Positions 8,485 to 16,878 of a stretch of DNA of 64,000 nucleotides are shown one piece after another. The stretch spans positions 8,677-72,676 of the forward strand of contig NZ_CP029988.1 of NCBI RefSeq assembly GCF_003355005.1. Direction: 5' to 3'. The stretch comes from Sphingomonas sp. FARSPH. Its GTDB lineage: Bacteria > Pseudomonadota > Alphaproteobacteria > Sphingomonadales > Sphingomonadaceae. The notes under the pieces are model-generated. The model was not told the DNA's origin, searched no databases, and saw nothing but the letters and a program-made list of their open reading frames with translations. Position 1 is the stretch's first letter. Each line of letters starts with the position of its first letter. The translations under genes were made by a program, and so were the position numbers.

Positions 8485-9084
8485 TCACTTCTTGATCGTG
8501 TCGACTTGGCAGTTCCTTGGAAGCGTCGCCCGTCGCACCGCCAATTGTCGCATTCCTTCGTAGTCGATGCCCCAAAGTCCGGCCCTCTGGCTCGCTGCCT
8601 TTTGCATCAGCTCGACATACGCGCCGCCCGAATATTCCCGCCAATCGACGGCATATCCCTGCGCCACCATCGTTGCCGCTACACTCGCGCTGTTGTTCTG
8701 GAACCGACAAGCGAGATTCAGACGGCCATAGCTCTCTGCGTTGGTCCGACACTGGTTTTCGCGCCGCATCGCAAAATCAAAAACACTCGTCGAACAGACT
8801 AAACCACCGTCCCGGGCGACGAGATTCGCCAGAACTTGTGCTGAAACCCTTTTCAAGTGCGGCAAGTCGTCATCCGGCGCGTCAATTCCCACGACCCGCA
8901 CCGCTGACCCTCGGACGCCAACGGTATCACCGTCGATCACCTGCGGGCGCTCATCCTTCAGCGTCATTTTGCCGATCTGCTGGACGCGCTCTTTTTGCTG
9001 CGAAAGCGCGAAAACCGCGACTGCTACGAATGCGCCGGCCATCGCGATCCGCTGGTACTTCGGCACGCCGGGGAAGATTTTCAT
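8485..9084 (-). CDS. thermonuclease (SNase-like) with N-terminal membrane anchor
   Basis: 199 aa from 9084. A signal anchor (IAMAGAFVAVAVFALSQ, residues 13-29) precedes a staphylococcal-nuclease-like domain: VIDGDTVGV, VRVVGIDAPD, SYGRLNLAC, VAQGYAVDW and QRAGLW are readable in the usual order. Members hydrolyse DNA and RNA outside the cytoplasm with Ca2+. The start overlaps the stop of the primase-like gene (ATGA), so the two are coupled. Small nucleases of this kind are common on alphaproteobacterial plasmids; a role in transfer is not shown. Confidence 0.82.
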   Translation of the reverse strand: MKIFPGVPKYQRIAMAGAFVAVAVFALSQQKERVQQIGKMTLKDERPQVIDGDTVGVRGSAVRVVGIDAPDDDLPHLKRVSAQVLANLVARDGGLVCSTSVFDFAMRRENQCRTNAESYGRLNLACRFQNNSASVAATMVAQGYAVDWREYSGGAYVELMQKAASQRAGLWGIDYEGMRQLAVRRATLPRNCQVDTIKK

Positions 9085-9962
9085 ATGCGGCGGATCTCCC
9101 TGAGAAGGTCGTTCCAGTCGCCGGCATGGGGCGGCTTCTTGACGAGAAGCCGTCGGCCGTTGGCCGTGAGCCGGGGCGTAGCGCGCTCGATAGCGCGCGA
9201 AGCCTCGGCCCCGTGCTGGCTGTATATCACGACCCGCTTGATACTCTCGGGGATCGAAATTGTCTGGTAGCGCTCGATCCCTAGGACGGGCCACACGAAT
9301 AGACCTGGCTCGAGCATATTCATGACGCTTGCCGCGTCCTCGACGCCTTCGGCCAGTCGCAGGACGCCATCGGTAGGTATGCCGCCCCAGCGGACCGCAC
9401 CGGAGCCGGGGTTTCCAAGCATCCGCTTTGGTTCTTGGATCTCGGCCTTGCCGGTCCCTGTGGGGTTGAGAAAGGTCCGATGGATGGCGACGACGCCGGA
9501 GTCTTCCTCGATCGGGACGATCAGCGCCGGAGCGAATGCCTTGTCCTCGCCCGCGCCGAATTGGCACTTGGCATCGTAGCGCGCGGTCACGCCGCTAGGT
9601 GTGATCGCGCGCGAGCGCAGATAGCGTTCGGCAAGGGAGCCGGGGAACGGTTCGGCGAACCGCCAGATGGAAAGCGCGAGCTTCTTGAAGTCCGACTTGG
9701 CGGGCCTCCGCTGGCCCGGGTCGTGGTCGATCGGCGCGATGATCCTGCCGGAACGCAGGGCGGTCATGATGCTGTCGGGCGTGCACCCCGCGAAACAGTG
9801 GAAAAGGACGGCGCGTTCGCCGACGCGCACGGTCAAGCTGGCGGTGCTGTCCGCGTGGGCGGGGCACCGGCAAAGCGCATAGTCGCCGTGCCACTTCCCC
9901 GCGAGTTGCCGAACGACACGATCGGCCTCCTGCTCTATGTTCGTGGCGTGCCGTTGGGGCAT
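9081..9962 (-). CDS. primase-like protein (CHC2-type zinc finger plus Toprim domain)
   Basis: 293 aa. A zinc-binding region near the N-terminus (CRCPAHADSTASL...FHCFAGC, residues about 32-60) resembles the CHC2 finger of DNA primases. The C-terminal part has a Toprim glutamate motif (RLAEGVEDAASVM) followed by IYSQHGAEAS and a closing GDWNDLL, typical of plasmid and phage TraC/DnaG-like Toprim proteins. It would make primers or help lagging-strand synthesis of the plasmid. The promoter region lies between 9963 and 10063 and contains one copy of the operator motif described at 10029. Confidence 0.75.
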   Translation of the reverse strand: MPQRHATNIEQEADRVVRQLAGKWHGDYALCRCPAHADSTASLTVRVGERAVLFHCFAGCTPDSIMTALRSGRIIAPIDHDPGQRRPAKSDFKKLALSIWRFAEPFPGSLAERYLRSRAITPSGVTARYDAKCQFGAGEDKAFAPALIVPIEEDSGVVAIHRTFLNPTGTGKAEIQEPKRMLGNPGSGAVRWGGIPTDGVLRLAEGVEDAASVMNMLEPGLFVWPVLGIERYQTISIPESIKRVVIYSQHGAEASRAIERATPRLTANGRRLLVKKPPHAGDWNDLLREIRRI

Positions 9963-10028
9963 GGCTGGACACTCCTACGCGTTGCCGCTTACCGTTGTGA
10001 ATATCGCCAAGGCGCGCAGGGCACCAGC

Positions 10029-10048
10029 GAAAACATAGAAAATCGCTT
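10029..10048 (+). promoter_or_regulatory. operator half-site, copy 1
   Basis: GAAAACAnnnnAAATCGCTT. It lies between the divergent primase-like gene and the 95-aa gene. Two further copies in inverted orientation lie at 10403-10453, so a common DNA-binding regulator is likely. Confidence 0.55.
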
Positions 10049-10063
10049 ACTCATAGGGACCGA

Positions 10064-10351
10064 ATGGAACTGGCGCTTATCCTTGAACGGGAGTTAACCA
10101 CCCAACGCCCACAAGGGGGAAGCATCACAGATGTTCATGTGTGCCAGCGCCAGGACGGTAAGTGGCACATCAATATCCGCGTGAGCTGGCGCGGTACGGC
10201 CCTCTTTCACGTCGGGCTTTACGACAAGAAGCGTATCCGGCTCTACACGAAGGTAGCTTCGGCTATTCGGCACATCGTCATGGTTTACGATTATGACGGA
10301 CTTGTTTCGGTCCACCCTTACCCTGGGATGCGGAGCGCCGCGAACTTCTAA
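10064..10351 (+). CDS. hypothetical protein, 95 aa
   Basis: Starts at 10064 behind AGGGA, 16 bp downstream of an operator-like motif. The sequence (DVHVCQRQDGKWHINIRVSWRGTALFHVGLYDKKRIRLYTKVASAIRHI) suggests a compact beta-sheet fold followed by a helix. No family recognised. It lies directly ahead of the virB promoter region and shares its operator, so it could be a regulator or accessory factor of transfer (inference). Confidence 0.6.
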   Translation: MELALILERELTTQRPQGGSITDVHVCQRQDGKWHINIRVSWRGTALFHVGLYDKKRIRLYTKVASAIRHIVMVYDYDGLVSVHPYPGMRSAANF

Positions 10352-10402
10352 GGGCGCATCACGTCTGCGAGCGGTTCACAACAGGGGTAGCCAAGGCCGA
10401 AA

Positions 10403-10453
10403 AAGCGATTTAGTGTGTTTTCCCTACAGAGGCGAAAACATGCGAAATCGCTT
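10403..10453. promoter_or_regulatory. large dyad operator upstream of virB operon
   Basis: Left arm AAGCGATTTnnnnTGTTTTC (10403-10422) and right arm GAAAACAnnnnAAATCGCTT (10434-10453) are perfect complements at all 16 specified positions, with an 11-bp centre. Together with copy 1 at 10029 this gives three copies of one motif within 430 bp of the first transfer gene. It is the most likely control site for the virB operon. Confidence 0.65.
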
Positions 10454-10537
10454 ACCCAGTGGAAGCATCGCCCCTCGCGCCGGCACCCCGGCGAAGGGGC
10501 CACCGCTAGCGCCTCCAATCGGGGGAGCTGCGGGGTA

Positions 10538-11218
10538 ATGCACTTCACAACCGCAGCGATCCTTGGCCTGGCAGCGCAATGCGCTCCCAATGTCGCGCCA
10601 TCGACAATCGCAGCGGTCGTGCACACAGAAAGTCGCGGGTATCAGTTCGCGATCGGCGTCAACGGCGTAGCGCGGCAACCGGCTCGGCCGAGATCCGCAG
10701 CGGAAGCGATCAGAGTAGCCAGCGCCTATGTGGCGCAAGGCTACTCTGTCGATCTTGGGCTAGGCCAAATCAACTCGCGCAATATGCGCTGGCTCGGCCT
10801 GACGTGGGACACGGTGTTCGATCCGTGCACGAACATCGCCGCTGCGGGCAGAGTCCTCGCCGGCAACTATCAGTCAGTGCGGCCCGCCTATGATCCTCAG
10901 ACGGCGCTCCGCGTCGCTCTCTCGATGTATAACACGGGGTCGCAGGTCCGGGGCTTCCGCAACGGGTATGTCGGCAAGGTGCTGGACAATGCCGGCGTCT
11001 CCAACGGCCTCACGCCCGTGTCCTACCAGCCACCAACGGTTTCCGGCCTCGATGCAGCGCCGCCCTCGGGTGCGGCGCTGATTCAGGAGGTCGTCAAGGA
11101 AAACACATCCGACCCGGTGCAGCCCGCTGCGCCGCCCCCTCCCCCGCCGTCCTGGGATGTGTTCGCAAAGGCGGAATATGAGCGGGCGTTTGCCGCCCAA
11201 AAAGGAGAAGACGAATGA
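10538..11218 (+). CDS. virB1: VirB1, lytic transglycosylase of type IV secretion system
   Basis: 226 aa from 10538. The SLT fold is recognisable: AVVHTESRGYQFAIGVNG (catalytic Glu in HTESRG), VDLGLGQINSRNMRWL and ALSMYNTGS. It degrades peptidoglycan locally to let the transfer channel assemble in the periplasm. A proline-rich C-terminal tail (PAAPPPPPPSW) follows. First gene of the virB operon; its stop overlaps the virB2 start (ATGA). Confidence 0.9.
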   Translation: MHFTTAAILGLAAQCAPNVAPSTIAAVVHTESRGYQFAIGVNGVARQPARPRSAAEAIRVASAYVAQGYSVDLGLGQINSRNMRWLGLTWDTVFDPCTNIAAAGRVLAGNYQSVRPAYDPQTALRVALSMYNTGSQVRGFRNGYVGKVLDNAGVSNGLTPVSYQPPTVSGLDAAPPSGAALIQEVVKENTSDPVQPAAPPPPPPSWDVFAKAEYERAFAAQKGEDE

Positions 11219-11589
11219 ACATCGGATCTTCGATCGGGGGGCCAGCCCTAGCCCTGCGGTCGTTCGTGACGGCCCGTGTCGGGGCTTGGAGCCCGCGTCA
11301 GCGGCGCGTCGCGAGCTGGGCGGGAACGGCGGCTCTGGTGGCCGTCGTCACGACGGCTTCGCCTGATCCAGCATACGCTCAGGCAAATCTGGAAGGCATC
11401 GCTAACGCGGTGCTTGGGCTGCTGAGCAACGGGCTTCTGCGGGCGCTGGCGATTATCGCCGTGATCGTTGCCGGTGCCGGGTGGCTGATGGGGCGCGTCA
11501 ACACGGGCGCTCTCGTCACCGTCATCATCGGTATCGCCATCATCTTCTCGGCACCGTGGATCGTCGACCAAATCGCGGGCGGCGGCTGA
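11215..11589 (+). CDS. virB2: VirB2, major conjugative pilin
   Basis: 124 aa. An unusually long, Arg-containing leader ends at about residue 55 (PDPAYAQAN, signal peptidase site AYA-Q). The mature part of about 70 aa has two hydrophobic helices (GLLRALAIIAVIVAGAGWLMG and ALVTVIIGIAIIFSAPWIV), the TrbC/VirB2 layout. Coupled to virB1 by ATGA. Confidence 0.88.
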   Translation: MNIGSSIGGPALALRSFVTARVGAWSPRQRRVASWAGTAALVAVVTTASPDPAYAQANLEGIANAVLGLLSNGLLRALAIIAVIVAGAGWLMGRVNTGALVTVIIGIAIIFSAPWIVDQIAGGG

Positions 11590-11652
11590 CGTAAGCGGGC
11601 GGCCCGATCCGCCTCGGGCCGCCCACTCCGTTGCGTAGCGTAGGAGGTGAGT

Positions 11653-11997
11653 GTGGCAGAAGAAAACGAGACGATGGCGCGAAACACGCTGTTCCTGGCG
11701 GTGACGCGGCCCGCGCTTTGGGCGGGCATTCCGATCGAAGCCGCCGTGCCGATCCTGCTCGTCTCGGTCATCGTCCTGATCGGGACGAACAATCCCGTCT
11801 ATGCCGGTATCTCCGGCGCGGTCATGTACGCCCTCGCCCGCCTCGTCGTGCGCCAGGACGTGAACGCATTCCGCCTTCTGTTCCTGTGGGGCCGCACCAA
11901 GGCGGCGAACCGGAACCGGGCCTTCTGGGGTGGCTCAAGCTACACCCCGCTCCCGCTCAAGGGCATCACTCGCAAGGGGTTCGGCCGCCGTGGCTAA
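11653..11997 (+). CDS. virB3: VirB3, inner-membrane channel component
   Basis: 114 aa with GTG at 11653, placed 5 nt after TAGGAGG; a GTG at 11647 inside the Shine-Dalgarno is less likely. The family pattern LFLAVTRPALWAGIPIEA then two adjacent hydrophobic segments and FRLLFLWGRTK is clear. Its stop overlaps the GTG start of virB4. Confidence 0.88.
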   Translation: MAEENETMARNTLFLAVTRPALWAGIPIEAAVPILLVSVIVLIGTNNPVYAGISGAVMYALARLVVRQDVNAFRLLFLWGRTKAANRNRAFWGGSSYTPLPLKGITRKGFGRRG

Positions 11998-14380
11998 AGC
12001 TAATCGCCTCTCCGATCCTGTGCCGATGAAAGTCGCGCTCAAGGAAGTGATGCCGACGAAATTCCTGCCGTATGCGCGGCACATCAATGACGAAATGATC
12101 GTGCTGGACTCCGGCGACCTGATGCTCACTTTCGAGCTGCAAGGGCGCGCGTTCGAGACCTCCGACGTTCGCGATTTGAACGATTGGCACTCCAAGCTGA
12201 ACGTCATGCTGCGCAACCTGCATGACGATCGGCTGTCGATCTGGACGCATCTGGTCCGCTCCCGCGTCGAACAATATCCGGGCGGCAACTTCCGCTCGAA
12301 GTTCGCTCGGGATCTCGATGCGGCCTATTTCGAGCGGATGAACAAAGAGCGGATGTTCATGAACCGCTTCTTTGTGACGCTCGTAGCGCGCCCTGCGGTG
12401 CACGGGGCCGACAAGCTCATTCAACTCTTCAAGAGCAAGTCGCGGCTCGGGGCCGAAGCCGATCAAATCGACGAGGACCTGGTTGAGCGCCTAGAGGACA
12501 AGGCGCGCGATTTTGAGAAGCTGCTAGCTCGGTGCGACCCGCGCCGGCTTTCGATCTACGGGCATCGCGGCCTCAAGTTCTCGGAGCCGCTGGAAGTCGC
12601 GGAAATGATAATGACGGGCCGCCATCGGCGCGTTCCGATCATTCGCGGCCACCTCGGAAGCGCGCTCTACCGGCAACGGACGATCTTCGGCGGTGAGACG
12701 GTCGAGGTCCGCGACGCGGATCGCAGCTCGTTTGGCGGCATCTTCGGCATACGCGAGTATCCGGCGCTGACGACACCGCGCCAGTTCGAATCCCTGCTCG
12801 CGGTCGATTTCGGCTTCGTGCTGACGCAATCGTTCACGTTCCTTGGCCGCGCGACGGCTGCTGAGCGCTTCCGGCTGCGGCAAAAGCAGATGGAGAACGC
12901 CGACGATCGCGCGAAAAGCCAGATGTTCGATCTGATCGACGCGGCCGACGATCTGATGTCGAACCGCTTCGTCCTGGGCGATCATCACTTCACGCTCGCG
13001 GTGTATGCCGACAGCCTCCGCGCGTTGCGCGATAATATGTCCATCGCCCGAACGGCGCTCGCCGATACGGGCATGGTCGCGGCGCGCGAGGGCGCGGCGC
13101 TTGAGGCGGCCTATTGGAGCCAGCTCGTCGGCAATTTCGCGTGGCGGGCAAGGCCGGCGCCGATCACGTCGCTGAACTTCGCGGCGTTCTCGCCCTTCCA
13201 CACCTACCCTGCGGGGATGCCGACGGGGAACCATTGGGGCGACGCAATCGCGCTGCTCAAGACGAGCGCGCGGAGCCCCTACTTCTTCAGCTTCCACAAG
13301 CGCGACATCGGACACACGATGGTCATCGGCCCCACGGGCGGCGGTAAGACGGTTCTCGTCAACTTCCTGATGGCGCAAGCGGAGAAGACGGGCGCGCGGC
13401 AAATCTTCATCGACAAGGACCGCGGCGCGCAAATCTTCGTTCTGGCGTCGGGCGGCACATACCTGACCCTGCAGAACGGCGTCCCCACGGGGTTTGCGCC
13501 GCTCAAGGCGTTGTCGAACACCGCTGAGGACCGGGCCTGGCTGTCGCTATTCGTGCGCAACCTAGTGCGCGCCGAAAACCGCCCGATCACGGTTCAGGAA
13601 GAGAGGCTGATTGACGACGGCATTGCCTCGGTGATGCGGCTTCCTCCGGAAAAACGGTCGTTCGACGCGCTGCGGAGCGTCCTCGGTATGGCGGACGCTG
13701 CCGGCGTCGGCGCGCGTCTCGAAAAGTGGACTTCGCGCGGTGCCCTGGGCTGGGTGTTCGACAATGCGGAAGACGAAATGAAGCTCGATACGCGCTTCCT
13801 CGGCTTCGACATGACGGAGTTTCTGGACAATCCCGATATTCGCACGCCGCTGATGCTCTACCTCTTCCGGCGTATCGACGATCTGCTGACGGGCGAGCGG
13901 ACGATTATCGCCGTCGACGAGTTCTGGAAGGCGCTGGGCGATGATGCTTTTCGCAGCTTCGCTCAGGACGGCCTCAAAACATACCGGAAGCGCAACGCGC
14001 TGATGGTCTTCGCGACGCAATCGCCGGCTGATGCTCTCAAGAGCGACATCAGCCATTCGATCCTTGAGCAAGTCGCTACCCAAATCATGCTGCCAAACCC
14101 GAAGGGTGCGCGGCGTGATTACATCGACGGTTTCGGCATGTCCGAAGCCGAATTTGCCCTGATCCGTGAGGAATTGTCGCCGGAGTCGCACAAGTTCCTC
14201 GTCAAGCAAGGGCATGACAGTGTTGTCGTCGAGCTGGATCTTACAGGGCTGGACGACGAACTTGCGGTGCTTTCGGGACGTGCCGAGACAACCGCAATCG
14301 CGTGCGAGGTAGTTGCCGAATACGGCCGCGACCCCGCTGTCTGGCTGCCGATCTTTCAAAAGCGGCGTCGTCCAAGCTGA
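11990..14380 (+). CDS. virB4: VirB4, ATPase of type IV secretion system
   Basis: 796 aa from the GTG at 11990 (VAKANRLSDP), overlapping the virB3 stop; the frame is open upstream to 11930 but that part covers virB3. Walker A is GPTGGGKT at about residues 447-454. Walker B (ERTIIAVDEFWKAL) and the conserved ATQSPADAL motif follow. It energises pilus assembly and substrate transfer at the inner membrane. Length and motif order match CagE/TrbE/VirB4 proteins. Confidence 0.95.
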   Translation: MAKANRLSDPVPMKVALKEVMPTKFLPYARHINDEMIVLDSGDLMLTFELQGRAFETSDVRDLNDWHSKLNVMLRNLHDDRLSIWTHLVRSRVEQYPGGNFRSKFARDLDAAYFERMNKERMFMNRFFVTLVARPAVHGADKLIQLFKSKSRLGAEADQIDEDLVERLEDKARDFEKLLARCDPRRLSIYGHRGLKFSEPLEVAEMIMTGRHRRVPIIRGHLGSALYRQRTIFGGETVEVRDADRSSFGGIFGIREYPALTTPRQFESLLAVDFGFVLTQSFTFLGRATAAERFRLRQKQMENADDRAKSQMFDLIDAADDLMSNRFVLGDHHFTLAVYADSLRALRDNMSIARTALADTGMVAAREGAALEAAYWSQLVGNFAWRARPAPITSLNFAAFSPFHTYPAGMPTGNHWGDAIALLKTSARSPYFFSFHKRDIGHTMVIGPTGGGKTVLVNFLMAQAEKTGARQIFIDKDRGAQIFVLASGGTYLTLQNGVPTGFAPLKALSNTAEDRAWLSLFVRNLVRAENRPITVQEERLIDDGIASVMRLPPEKRSFDALRSVLGMADAAGVGARLEKWTSRGALGWVFDNAEDEMKLDTRFLGFDMTEFLDNPDIRTPLMLYLFRRIDDLLTGERTIIAVDEFWKALGDDAFRSFAQDGLKTYRKRNALMVFATQSPADALKSDISHSILEQVATQIMLPNPKGARRDYIDGFGMSEAEFALIREELSPESHKFLVKQGHDSVVVELDLTGLDDELAVLSGRAETTAIACEVVAEYGRDPAVWLPIFQKRRRPS

Positions 14381-14393
14381 AGGAGTAGGAACC

Positions 14394-15110
14394 ATGCGTA
14401 AGATGAAGCTCGTCGCGTTGAGCCTAGTAGGCTCAACCTTGCTGGCCGGGGGTCCGGCCTATGCGCAATTCGGCGGGATCGTTCACGATCCAACGGCCTT
14501 CGCCCGCCAGCTCCAAGAGCTGAATGAGGCGCGGAAGGTGGTTGCACAGACCAAGCAGCAGATCGACGAAGCGCAAAAGCTCTATCAGGATCTCAATAAG
14601 GCGACGGACATTGGCCGGATCGCGCAATCCCTGAAGACCGATGCGCTGCGCACTACGGATGTCTCGTCCTCGAACCTCGACGGGTACACCTCGGGCGACC
14701 TGAACGTGGTTGGCGGGCTGCGAGGCCGCGCGAACGATGTTTATCAGGATCTCATGGGCCGGGTTTCGCCCAATGCCCCGGAGGGCTCGCGCACGGCGTA
14801 TGAGCAGGGCGCTCGCGAAGCTGCCGTGACGGCGGGCCTGGCCGGGAACGTCGGCGATTCCGTTTCGACGCGCCGGCAAGGGCTGGAGGAATTGCGGGGG
14901 CGGCTGAACACCGCAACGTCTGCGGCGGAACGGTCCGACATGACGGCCCGCCTTCAGCTCGAACAGGCGCAGATGATGAACGATCAGCTTGCCTTGCAAG
15001 CGATCGAGATCCAGCGGCGCGCGAAGGCAGAGGCCGGGTATCAGGCGTACCAGTCCCAGCGCCAGCAGCAGCGGTCCCACATGCTTACGCAAATGGGGGT
15101 CAACGAGTGA
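14394..15110 (+). CDS. virB5: VirB5, minor pilus component
   Basis: 238 aa from 14394, RBS AAGGAGTAGG. Signal peptide MRKMKLVALSLVGSTLLAGGPAYA, then a largely helical mature protein (QFGGIVHDPTAFARQLQELNEARKVVAQTKQQIDEAQKLYQDLN and repeated Gln/Ala-rich helices), as in VirB5/TrbJ-like proteins. Its TGA overlaps the GTG of the next gene. Confidence 0.85.
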   Translation: MRKMKLVALSLVGSTLLAGGPAYAQFGGIVHDPTAFARQLQELNEARKVVAQTKQQIDEAQKLYQDLNKATDIGRIAQSLKTDALRTTDVSSSNLDGYTSGDLNVVGGLRGRANDVYQDLMGRVSPNAPEGSRTAYEQGAREAAVTAGLAGNVGDSVSTRRQGLEELRGRLNTATSAAERSDMTARLQLEQAQMMNDQLALQAIEIQRRAKAEAGYQAYQSQRQQQRSHMLTQMGVNE

Positions 15111-15418
15111 CGAAGGCGTTGCGCCTCGGTGTCCTGGCGCTGGCCTTGCTCGGCGCAGGGTGTTCGCCGTCTGAGGAAGCTCAGAACGGCGACACCCTGC
15201 GCTCCGACATTCCGCTGCGGTCGGCACAGTACCTCTTCGACAATCCCGAGGCGGCCGTAGAGGTCAAAGCCATGTGCGACCAATGGAAGGCGTCGCAGCG
15301 CCCATTGGCGAGCTGGCCCGCCGTCGTAACCGAGAATTGCAACAACGAGAACGCCGCACGGTCCCGCCGCCTCCGTCGTGAACGGACGGAACACATGAAA
15401 AAGCAGATCGGGATCTAG
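15107..15418 (+). CDS. eexN: EexN-family entry-exclusion lipoprotein
   Basis: 103 aa, GTG start overlapping the virB5 stop (GTGA). Lipobox LLGAGC at about residue 19. The mature part has the EexN pattern SAQYLFDNPEAAVEVKAMC...ENCNNENAAR (a YLxxNP motif, then two spaced cysteines). Such lipoproteins lie between virB5 and virB6 in many P-type systems and reduce redundant uptake of the same plasmid. Confidence 0.75.
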   Translation: MTKALRLGVLALALLGAGCSPSEEAQNGDTLRSDIPLRSAQYLFDNPEAAVEVKAMCDQWKASQRPLASWPAVVTENCNNENAARSRRLRRERTEHMKKQIGI

Positions 15419-15450
15419 GCGATGACGCTTGCGCGAGAGGCCAGAAGGTA

Positions 15451-16494
15451 ATGGAATTTCCGATCTTCGAGACCATGATGAACATGGTCGACGGTGCGCT
15501 CGCCGGCATCATCGCCAAGTACGCCGCCATCGTGGGCATGGTAGCCGGTCCGCTGCGCGTCGGCGTCACGATCTACATCATACTGCTGGGCGGCGCGGTC
15601 CTGCGCGGTGCCGTCCAATATCCCTTCCGCGAGTATGTCTATCGGGCGCTGAAGCTCGCGGCGCTGACGATCGCGGTCACGTCGCTCTATGGCGCGTCGA
15701 TCGGCGCTTTCACAATGAACGGCCTCCCCGGTGACTTTGCCAGCGCAATTGGCGGGGCAGATGTTGGGGGCCTCGGTGGCTATTATGACCGGCTCTTAGT
15801 CGGCGCGTTCCGCGCAATAGCGAAGATCGACGAGATTGTAGAAATCCATACCGCGGCGGCGGGTCGGAACCTCGTCGGCATCCCCGAAAACTGGATGGAG
15901 ATTATTCTAGCGGCGATCGTCAACTTCGCGATCTTGATCATTGCGCTGCTATCCTGTGCGCTCGGGTTCACGATTACGGCCTTTGCGCTGTTCGCCTTGG
16001 CCCTGCTCGCGGTCGTCGGCCCGCTCTTCCTGGCCGCGCTGCTCTTCGATTCCACCCGTGGCTACTTCTTCGGATGGCTGGGCTCGGTAATCAGCTACAT
16101 CATGCTCGTAGCGTTCGCGCTGCTGGTGACGCTGTTTATCTCGCAGACCACAGACACCTTCATCAACGCAATCACGACCGGCGACGAGGTGCTTGTCGCG
16201 GCGCTCAAGGCGATCGCGTTCTACGTCCTCGGGTTCTTCTTCTTTCTTCAAATCCCAAGCCTCGCTTCTGGCCTGGGCGGCGGTGGACCGGCGCTCGCCG
16301 CGCAGTTCGCCAACGCCGTCACGGGCAACATCGCGCCGATGGCTGGTCGCGCCCTCTCGAACGCGCCGGGCAGAATTGCCGGCGCGGGGGTCTCGGCGGG
16401 AGCCTCGGCGGTCGGCGCGATGGCTCGGTACGCCCGCATTGGAGCCGGCCGAGGCGGCGGCGGGGGCGGAGGCGGGACACTCACACGCACCTAA
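15451..16494 (+). CDS. virB6: VirB6, polytopic inner-membrane channel protein
   Basis: 347 aa. At least five strongly hydrophobic helices are visible between residues 25 and 275 (for example ILAAIVNFAILIIALLSCALGFTITAFALFALALLAVVGPLF), followed by a Gly/Ala-rich tail ending in GRGGGGGGGGTLTRT. This is the TrbL/VirB6 layout. Its place between eexN and the VirB7-like lipoprotein gene is typical. Confidence 0.9.
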   Translation: MEFPIFETMMNMVDGALAGIIAKYAAIVGMVAGPLRVGVTIYIILLGGAVLRGAVQYPFREYVYRALKLAALTIAVTSLYGASIGAFTMNGLPGDFASAIGGADVGGLGGYYDRLLVGAFRAIAKIDEIVEIHTAAAGRNLVGIPENWMEIILAAIVNFAILIIALLSCALGFTITAFALFALALLAVVGPLFLAALLFDSTRGYFFGWLGSVISYIMLVAFALLVTLFISQTTDTFINAITTGDEVLVAALKAIAFYVLGFFFFLQIPSLASGLGGGGPALAAQFANAVTGNIAPMAGRALSNAPGRIAGAGVSAGASAVGAMARYARIGAGRGGGGGGGGTLTRT

Positions 16495-16511
16495 TTTCAG
16501 AGGAAGTTCGC

Positions 16512-16877
16512 ATGAAACTCAGGTCCGCGATGGGCGCGCTTGCCCTTCTGACTCTCGCTCAAGGCTGCGCCTCCGGTGCGCAGGACGCCAAGCTGGCCCG
16601 CTGCAACGGCTCCGCGAAGCGTCCGGCGAACCCTTACGGGACAGTGCTTCCGACGATCCCGCCGCGCGCTGGCGTCACCAGCTCGAACGGCGGTGCTGAC
16701 GTGGCGCCGGCTGCTCAAGCCGCGCCGGCGCAACCGCCGACGAACCTCTTTCCGGAGCCCTCCAGCGCGCCCGTGGGGGCTGCGCCAAGCTCTGAAACCA
16801 CAGTGCCGGCGATCAGCGCAGCGCCCGCCAGCGCGCCCCGGGTCTCGGCCCTGCGTATCTCATACGGGAGTTGCTGA
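16512..16877 (+). CDS. virB7: VirB7-like outer-membrane lipoprotein
   Basis: 121 aa from 16512. Signal peptide with lipobox LTLAQGC at residues 13-19, then a Pro/Ala-rich linker with a few charged residues. It is longer than classical VirB7 (about 50 aa), but position between virB6 and virB8 and the lipoprotein signal support a VirB7 role in anchoring VirB9. Assignment rests on context. Confidence 0.65.
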   Translation: MKLRSAMGALALLTLAQGCASGAQDAKLARCNGSAKRPANPYGTVLPTIPPRAGVTSSNGGADVAPAAQAAPAQPPTNLFPEPSSAPVGAAPSSETTVPAISAAPASAPRVSALRISYGSC

Positions 16878-16878
16878 C

